From Aplectana chamaeleonis (taxonomy: Eukaryota; Nematoda; Chromadorea; Rhabditida; Cosmocercidae), in assembly GCA_029168955.1 (NCBI GenBank), contig JAPDOI010001208.1:145258-209257 (forward strand): a stretch of DNA of 64,000 nt, in the 5' to 3' direction. This document shows, in pieces, positions 57,906 to 64,000 of this stretch. Under the pieces are notes generated by a model. It ran no database searches. It saw only the letters and a program-made list of their open reading frames with translations, and was not told where the DNA came from. The translations under genes were made by a program, and so were the position numbers. How positions within the stretch are numbered: position 1 is the stretch's first letter; the number at the start of each line of letters is the position of its first letter.

Positions 57906-58060
57906 GTGCTACAAAATTTAATCGCAGGAGCACATGCTGCAAAATTTGACTGCGGGAGCACGTGCTGCAATGTAATCCAGCGCTGTCGTAGCAGCACACC
58001 GACACGCGGCGCGGCCAGCACACCAACATGCGACTCTGCCAGCTCGCCGAGCACCATCAG
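57906..58060. repeat. Short GC-rich repeats in the gap between SBF-like blocks
   Basis: GCAGGAGCACATGCTGCAAAATTTGA-type units repeat at 57896, 57925 and 57952, followed by short CAGCACACCAACRYGCG units. This is tandem sequence, not coding. Confidence 0.6.
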
Positions 58061-58488
58061 GGACCGTCAGTGGTTCGACGAAGTCACCAGCGGCCGGGCG
58101 AGCCAAGTAGCGCAAACTTGGGCATTCGCACCGGCGACGCTGCCAACATCTGAGTCCCGCCTCAAGAATGCGTCGTATGTTTTCCTTTTTGGATAATCGT
58201 TCCGTCGCCGAGTTGAATGTGAGTCATGCACGCATTGAACGTTATACTTGTTGGCGCACGTGCTGTATTTTGAAGCACAGTAGAAGCCGGTGCTCCGGTT
58301 GCAGTACGTCCCCTGGCTGTGGTCGAGATATCCTTGTTTTAGAGTTGAATTCATATTCAACACACATTGAATGTGTCGATTTTCTGAGTAGACAATCTCG
58401 ATAATCTCGATGGGTTCTGGATTGTCATCTTTTGGACTGAGGCTCTTTCAAATTTCCAGGGCTTCCCCACGACTCGAGGTATTTTGTT

Positions 58489-59130
58489 TTAGTGATTAGT
58501 AATGGATATGTGTTTAGCGGAACCCTGAGGTATACCATATAACGCACATAACCGTTTCGCCAGATTGAGCACCATTATTTCCTCTTTATTTGAAGCCGAC
58601 TGCTCTTTGAAACAATAGACGTTAGAAAGTCTCGTAGCCGATATGGCCATGGCTGTCGGTTCCACCAAGAAATCCCACGTTGTTTTGTTCCACTCCTTTT
58701 TGGCTTCGAATATGCGGTTGGCAAAGATTGCGCCAACGCATTCTCTCGGAACTAAAAGCCGCCTACTGTTCTCCACAGTATCTCCTTCGAACAGATTCAA
58801 CTGTTCAGGAACAGGAACGACCTTCGGCTTGGGTCGATCGGGGTCATTCGGATACCACTGGAGACGATTTTCCTCAATCAATGCATCGATATTATCATTG
58901 CTCAACGGTATGAGAGTCGCAGCAGAGTCGTGCGCCTTGGCGGAATCTGCCGTAGCCTTTTTGCGCTTAGCAACGTTCCGCTTGGGGATGGAGATTTGAG
59001 ACGAGAAGTTGGCCAAAAATGCGAATCGAAGGTTTTGTGAAAAATGCGAATCGACAGGAATTGGAAAAAATGCGAATCGAAAGTAATTGACATGACATCT
59101 TTTATAACAATGCGAGGAAATAGAAGACAC
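58489..59130 (-). CDS. Open reading frame of 213 codons, possibly upstream part of the SBF-like gene
   Basis: The longest non-repeat ORF in the window outside the RdRP and retroelement copies. The N-terminal ~60 residues include RIRFSF-type repeats and are probably not coding. From SIPKRNVAKRKKATADSAKA onward the composition is protein-like: ALIEENRLQWYPNDPDRPKP, LNLFEGDTVENSRRLLVPRE, KKEWNKTTWDFLVEPTAMAI and MVLNLAKRLCALYGIP. It lies on the same strand, just upstream of the SBF-like GRAM block, so it may encode the region between the DENN and GRAM domains. I do not recognise a domain and cannot confirm the link. Confidence 0.45.
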   Translation of the reverse strand: MSSISSHCYKRCHVNYFRFAFFPIPVDSHFSQNLRFAFLANFSSQISIPKRNVAKRKKATADSAKAHDSAATLIPLSNDNIDALIEENRLQWYPNDPDRPKPKVVPVPEQLNLFEGDTVENSRRLLVPRECVGAIFANRIFEAKKEWNKTTWDFLVEPTAMAISATRLSNVYCFKEQSASNKEEIMVLNLAKRLCALYGIPQGSAKHISITNH

Positions 59131-60017
59131 TAACGAAAATAAAGTAATGAAAATAACGAATCAAATAACGAATTAATAATTGCCGTTGAAAACAAAGAAC
59201 TTGATGCGTTTCAAAAATCTTCGCCAGATGCGAGCGGCCGCGCAGCGGCGTCTGCATTGAAGCCCGGACACTAAAGGCAAAAACCGCCCGGGTGATCCCA
59301 CATCCCTGTCTGAGGATACTCACAACCGCGCCGGAGCACGCTTTCGCAATCAGCGTGCACTTTGCGGACTGAACGGCAATGAGCAGTTGAACTGTACGTC
59401 TCTTTCTCCCCACACTTTCTCGCTGTCGTCACCCTCGCTCCGCACAAGCGCGCGAGGGAACATAGTAAGTTTGGCTGGAAACCAGAGGATATCTCGCTCA
59501 TTTGGAGGAATTGAGAGATTCGCACTTTGCATTTGTTACACAGGAGGGATCCACCACAAATTACATCGAAATCTCGAAAAATTCATGTCTGAGGGTGTAC
59601 TGTGTCGTTTACTCAGGCACAACACGCGCCACACAGATTACTTCCGCGTTTCTGCGTAATCCTCGATCCTTTTGCTTCGCAGTTTCCTGGAGCATTAGAC
59701 GCGATTCACCATTCTTTTTGAGCCCGGAATAGTTTCGATCTCGAAGTCTCATTCTTACTTACCCAAAAACATCCGATTTGGATACTAGGGCCGTGTTTCG
59801 TAGTCTGTCAGAATTCGCCATTTTTCTGACAGATTACGGGAGGAGTTCGGAAATTATGGAGAAATTTAGTAGTTATTTTCTCGTAATCAGTCAGAATCAA
59901 CCAACACCAGTGATTGGGGTAAATTGTCTGGTAAAATGCCCGTAATCGGGTGGAAATTGCATGTTTACCACCGATCACTGGGGAATTTCTGGTAATTTTC
60001 TGGTACTACACCGGCCT
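59131..60017. other. No gene seen
   Basis: Between the 213-codon ORF and RdRP copy 4. Around 59810-60005, CTGACAGATTACGGG-type motifs recur in both orientations, similar to motifs near 30040 and 50130. Confidence 0.4.
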
Positions 60018-60450
60018 GAGGGCTCACTACGATAAAGTAGCAGGTCCTGATCCCAGATCACAGCATACTCATCTCCGTCCAATTCGGACCCAGCCATCTC
60101 GCCCGGATGCGGTCGAGGAACATGTCTTGGGAAGACGATAACATCACTTAGATGACGCAGGTCTTCGACATCAACAGCATCGAACACGCGAACATCTCCC
60201 GCAACAACGAATGGGTTTTCGTCCATTAGTACTTTTCTTGCCAGTATTTTCCTCGAGGCGTTGAGGGGAGGGGGGAGGTTCACAAGCTGATGTTCCCCGT
60301 GTAGCGAACAGAAACCTGCGCGCATTGCAGAAGCTCCGATTCATGAACTATTCCGAGCATTACACGACCTTTATTGAAAGGTACTTGTATGTACTGCTTC
60401 TACAACTGTTAAGAAACAAAATATCATCGCCCTTGTCAAGCACCAGAAGA
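60018..60450 (-). pseudogene. RdRP pseudogene copy 4, active-site fragment
   Basis: Minus strand: GRVMLGIV region near 60370, VVAGDVRVFDAVDVEDLRHL, FPRHVPRPHPGEMAGSELDG and DEYAVIWDQDLLLYRSEP, then an abrupt end at about 60020 in unrelated AT-rich sequence. The first Asp of the DxDGD motif is Glu, as in copy 1. The shared upstream flank (60450-61640) shows that it is a sister of copy 1. Only about 110 codons of the polymerase remain, so it cannot be functional. Confidence 0.88.
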
Positions 60451-61640
60451 ATGGTTCAATTTGAAGAAGCAGGTCAAGTTGTGAAGGCGCATAACGAATA
60501 AACAGAAATCACAACCTCACACATTCGTGGGCTTCAGCACTGTTGTAACCAACGGTGGTAATTATAAACCTTTAAATTTGATGTGTATCGTCCAATCACT
60601 AGATGGAGGAAGCCGCGACGCTGTTTGGCGAGAAAAAATGCGAGCGGGAAAATAAAAGACGATCCAGTGATTGATCCAGTGATTTCGCGCCCGATTGCTG
60701 AGCGCGACTTCCTACTGAGACACATATCGTTTTACATGTGCAAGAGTGTCAATTGCTGAGAATCAAGCGAGAAGTTGTCAAGAATCCGACGAGAAGCTGT
60801 CACGAATTCGTACATACAAATTCTGGACAGCTTCTCCCCGAATTCTCGGCAACATTTTTACCAGAGTTCCTTGTTGCGCGTTGGCGCAGATTTTATAGCA
60901 TACATGCCCCGAGCTTGCGCAAAAGAGCAGTGGGGGATGCAAGGCATCATGGAGATCAGTGCTGACTGCATGTGCGTCATGGCCGTTTATGATGACTCGA
61001 AAACCTAAATTAACGCCAAAGTGTACGTCGAACACGCTACGTACGGTCGCCTAGAAGTGTCTAGTATACTGAAAGGACGACCGCTGCCGTCGACGGTCGT
61101 CTCGATTAAAATTCCTCTGACTATTGGGGTCGCTAACGCCGCACAGTTAATCGCAAGCGATTGTGTCCCGTCCATTGTCAGTTTGGCTGCAGCTAACAAT
61201 GAATAAGAATCTGGGACACGGAATGCTGGAAACACTGTTCTGTTCTCGGCCAAGGATAGTTGTATACTGTGAGCGGACCATTCGAGAAATGTTCAGCGAA
61301 GTAATTTGTTTCTCGAGTGTCACAATACAATAAATAGTTCTCCATTATTTTATGTAAACGCCAAATGCATAAGAGCCTCAGCGACACCTCAACCCGTCAA
61401 AGAGAATGCTACTGACACCATAACAGCTGCTAAAATCGACTGAACTAGGTCAGCAAGTCACAGACGGCTCGAATCCACTTATGCGTGAAAGTGAGCTACG
61501 CGAAATCAAAACAGTTTGTCTCCGACTTTCCCATTCGCGCCACTACGGTCACAAAATTTTGACGTATCTTTTATATAAGGAAGGATGTGCGCCTGTGATG
61601 AGCTCCCCAAAAGACTGAGGGTGGTATATACCATCTGAAT
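60451..61640. repeat. RdRP-flanking duplicated segment A, copy 2
   Basis: Paralogous to 16321-17460. In plus frame, 61021-61206 reads YVEHATYGRLEVSSILKGRP, then VVSIKIPLTIGVANAAQLIA and SIVSLAAANNE, which looks protein-like and is partly kept in copy 1. In the minus frame, 60778-61035 and 16638-16886 are also mutually conserved. I do not recognise either peptide, and the conservation may only reflect recent duplication. Confidence 0.85.
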
Positions 61641-64000
61641 TCGGAATCGCAACTGAAGATTGTGGCAGCAACTCGTGTGATTTTTGGAAAATGAGAACTG
61701 CATATTATGGATGGCAAAATCTTGTTCATGCTTGATTTTAACCGTTGGAGTGAAGTTTCACTCAAACTTCCCTCAGGGACGTGTTAAAAATACTGAACAG
61801 AAATCTCATACGCGTAGGTCGATATTTCGAAGACCACTATTGTGCCTTTCGCAATCAAGAAGCCCTGATGTCTAGTACCCGAACTGGAGACGTTGACCTA
61901 ACTACCGTACACAAAAAGTAACCCCAGGAGACAATTATGTTATTCACACCACGCACGACTTAACTCATTGGACATGAGAGCATCACATCAGACCGCCTTC
62001 ATGCTTCCACGGCAGAGCGATGCGATAGTATGATGTTGTATATTATTCACCGAAAGCAGTTCAGCAGCACGCTTCTTACGTGAGCAATGGTGCATAGCAG
62101 AGCAATAATGTAAGCGAATTGATTATGATTTGAATTCAAACTATCAATTATCCAATCGGAGGATATTCTGATGAGTGAGATGAGCTCGACACTGAGAGGT
62201 CATAGCTAACTATATATAGTGAGAGCAGTGTAAATCATATCTCATCCATGATTGAGAAAGCTCCCTCCCCGATCAAGCCCAACTACTGGTACAGAGCAAC
62301 CTTGGCGTGAATTGGAGACTTGAAGATTGACAGTTCAAGTATGTATCACTTTCATGCGAAGTTAATAGCCATAAAGTACCAGAATGAATGGTTTCCAATC
62401 CATGCACGTATCCTGGCGGGCCGGAAGCCCTCTTTCAACTTCCGACTGTCATCGCAAATCCTACAAGGTGCCCGGACCCTGTAGATGTTGTCCGGAGGTG
62501 AACAGAGCTTCTCGCGACTCATTTAGATTGATATTTGATGTGCTGATGATGTACACAGCTCAAACTACTGGAAACTCAAAATGGTAATCATTAGCGGTGA
62601 ACTGACTGTGCTACCGAAATTCAGGCGTTTCCGCGAATCACCCATGAGACATTTCGCTGGATCATTTTCATGCCCCGCTGCCGTTGCCTGGATCTCTATT
62701 GTGGGGACATTGAACGTGAGCTTGCCCCATAGCCTCACCTGAGGAACTTGGGGACTTACAGCGCTCCGGGCTGGCAGCCAGTGGTGGTCCTTACGGGGCC
62801 GCGGGGAGTAGTGATGATGGGCTGCCGACTCGCGCCGACAGGGACAGGCCGGTTTTTTAGGGCTCCACTCCAGGCGGTGGAGCAGGATTTTCATGAAACA
62901 ACTGGAAACCCAGCCGTTACCACCAACTGCCAGGGACTGGGCACGCCCCCGATCGCGCCCGCCTACAGGCTCGGCAGGACACATGACCCCGGAGTGACCT
63001 GCGACTGAGATCAGGTCGCTTTGAGGCACAGACACTCCCGGCCAATAAGACCACAAGCTGGCAGGGTCTTGCAATGACCGCCATGGTACGAGCTCTGCAG
63101 AAATGACCGTCATAAAAAAATCTCTTCGGCCTACCTAGTAAAAAAGACTCAGTGGCGCGCCAAAGTCGTAAACCGCCAGAACTACTGGTGAAATGTGTTT
63201 TTGAAAAAGCTCCACCTCGCGGTGGAAGGGGTCATTAGGACGACTGGCAACCCTGTCATCACCCCCCACTGCCAGATACCGAGCATCGTCCTAATCGCGC
63301 CTCGCGTACAGGAAACTCGGCAAGTCACATAGACCCATGAGCGACCTTGGTGCCCCAAAAACGTCGCAAATGTTACGCGACAGGGTGGATAAGTTTTTGC
63401 ATTAATCATTTCAAGACGCTTTCTCCACAGCTCTCATGAGCGGTTCTGCCGGTAAGAGTTTGTCTCTGAATAAGAACCGTGGTATTAAACTGCATTCAAT
63501 CTACAAACATTAGCCTACCCCCACTCGTGTCGCCATGGAAGGAATGGCAAAAACCGCCAAAAATGCTAGGCGAACATGGAATCTGAACCAAATCGGACGT
63601 AGGCCCGGATGACACTATAGTTCTACGATGGGTTACTGTTGTGGAATACGGTAGTCTGGTCAACATCTCACATGCTCGAGTGTATAGTTAGGTCCGTGGC
63701 CTGTGTCCTCAAGAAAAAACGTTTAAATTCAAAAAAAACTGTCTGGCCGGCGCGGCGGTTCGATTCTCGGAGATTGAGATTTAAACCGCCACGCCAGCCG
63801 CGGTTTGAATTTAGCAACGTTTTTTCTTGAGGACACAGGCCGCGGATCTAACCATAACTTCTTCCCAGGAGGATAAAGATTTTGGAGGTAGCGGACTTCT
63901 GAACCGGAAAATCAGGCCGCACAGAGTATAATACTGTCGTTTCCGGAACCTCGACTGCTGTCCGCAATTGCGTGACTGACGGCTGTTGCATCACGAGACA
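61641..64000. repeat. Duplicated segment B, copy 2, cut by window end
   Basis: It matches 25650 to about 27792 in order and runs off the window end. Relative to copy 1 it has a 165-170 bp palindromic insertion (63684-63856) and dozens of extra single bases. Confidence 0.88.
63684..63856. mobile_element. ~170 bp palindromic MITE inserted in segment B copy 2
   Basis: GTTAGGTCCGTGGCCTGTGT, then CCTCAAGAAAAAACG, is matched in reverse complement at the right end (CTAAC at 63848-63852). It is absent from the paralogous position (about 27659), where GAGTGTGACTTCTTCC is uninterrupted. The centre pairs GGCCGGCGCGGCGGTT with a near complement. TA-rich edges suggest a TA target duplication. Confidence 0.92.

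Overview
This window looks like nuclear DNA of a nematode. The reasons are: cellular RNA-dependent RNA polymerase (RdRP) sequences of the EGO-1/RRF-1 type; a BEL/Pao retroelement with an envelope-like gene; short introns (58-63 bp) with TTTCCAG/TTTCAG-like acceptors; and a high density of miniature inverted-repeat elements. A strongylid-like species is possible, but I cannot name it. Nothing is bacterial: there are no operons, ribosome binding sites or CRISPR. Most of the window is repeat and duplicated pseudogene sequence. I could assemble only pieces of three host gene families.

Layout. 1-3290: a satellite array of about 313 bp units, cut by the window start. 3326-5450: a BEL/Pao element on the minus strand with its pol core deleted. 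5780-6372, 8254-8375 and 9890-11530: tandem repeats, the last a triplicated unit with a possible coding strand. 13929-13995: a tRNA-Gly-like relic. 14650-25195: three minus-strand RdRP pseudogene copies, one flanked by a LINE whose empty site survives beside its paralogue. 25650-27925: a block repeated at 61640-64000. 29600-35600: palindromic elements and the 5' exons of an acyl-CoA (malonyl-CoA) synthetase-like gene. 35872-42387: the 3' exons of such a gene, same strand, with large TE-filled introns. 42695-48474: TTAA-flanked MITEs and long foldback repeats. 48960-49975: a 42 bp minisatellite. 50257-53178: a 357 bp satellite with a repeated 81-residue ORF. 55083-59130: frameshifted pieces of a myotubularin-related SBF/MTMR5/13-like gene with a CR1-like LINE in an intron. 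60018-64000: a second copy of the RdRP-flanking and 25.6 kb segments.

The main story is repeated duplication of one RdRP locus. All four copies lie on the minus strand. They fall into two classes by upstream sequence, carry frameshifts, and three of four have a changed catalytic DxDGD motif. Paralogue comparison shows later insertions (LINE at 17889-19469, MITE at 63684-63856). Many differences between duplicates are one-base indels, so some frameshifts could be assembly error. That caveat applies to every pseudogene call here.
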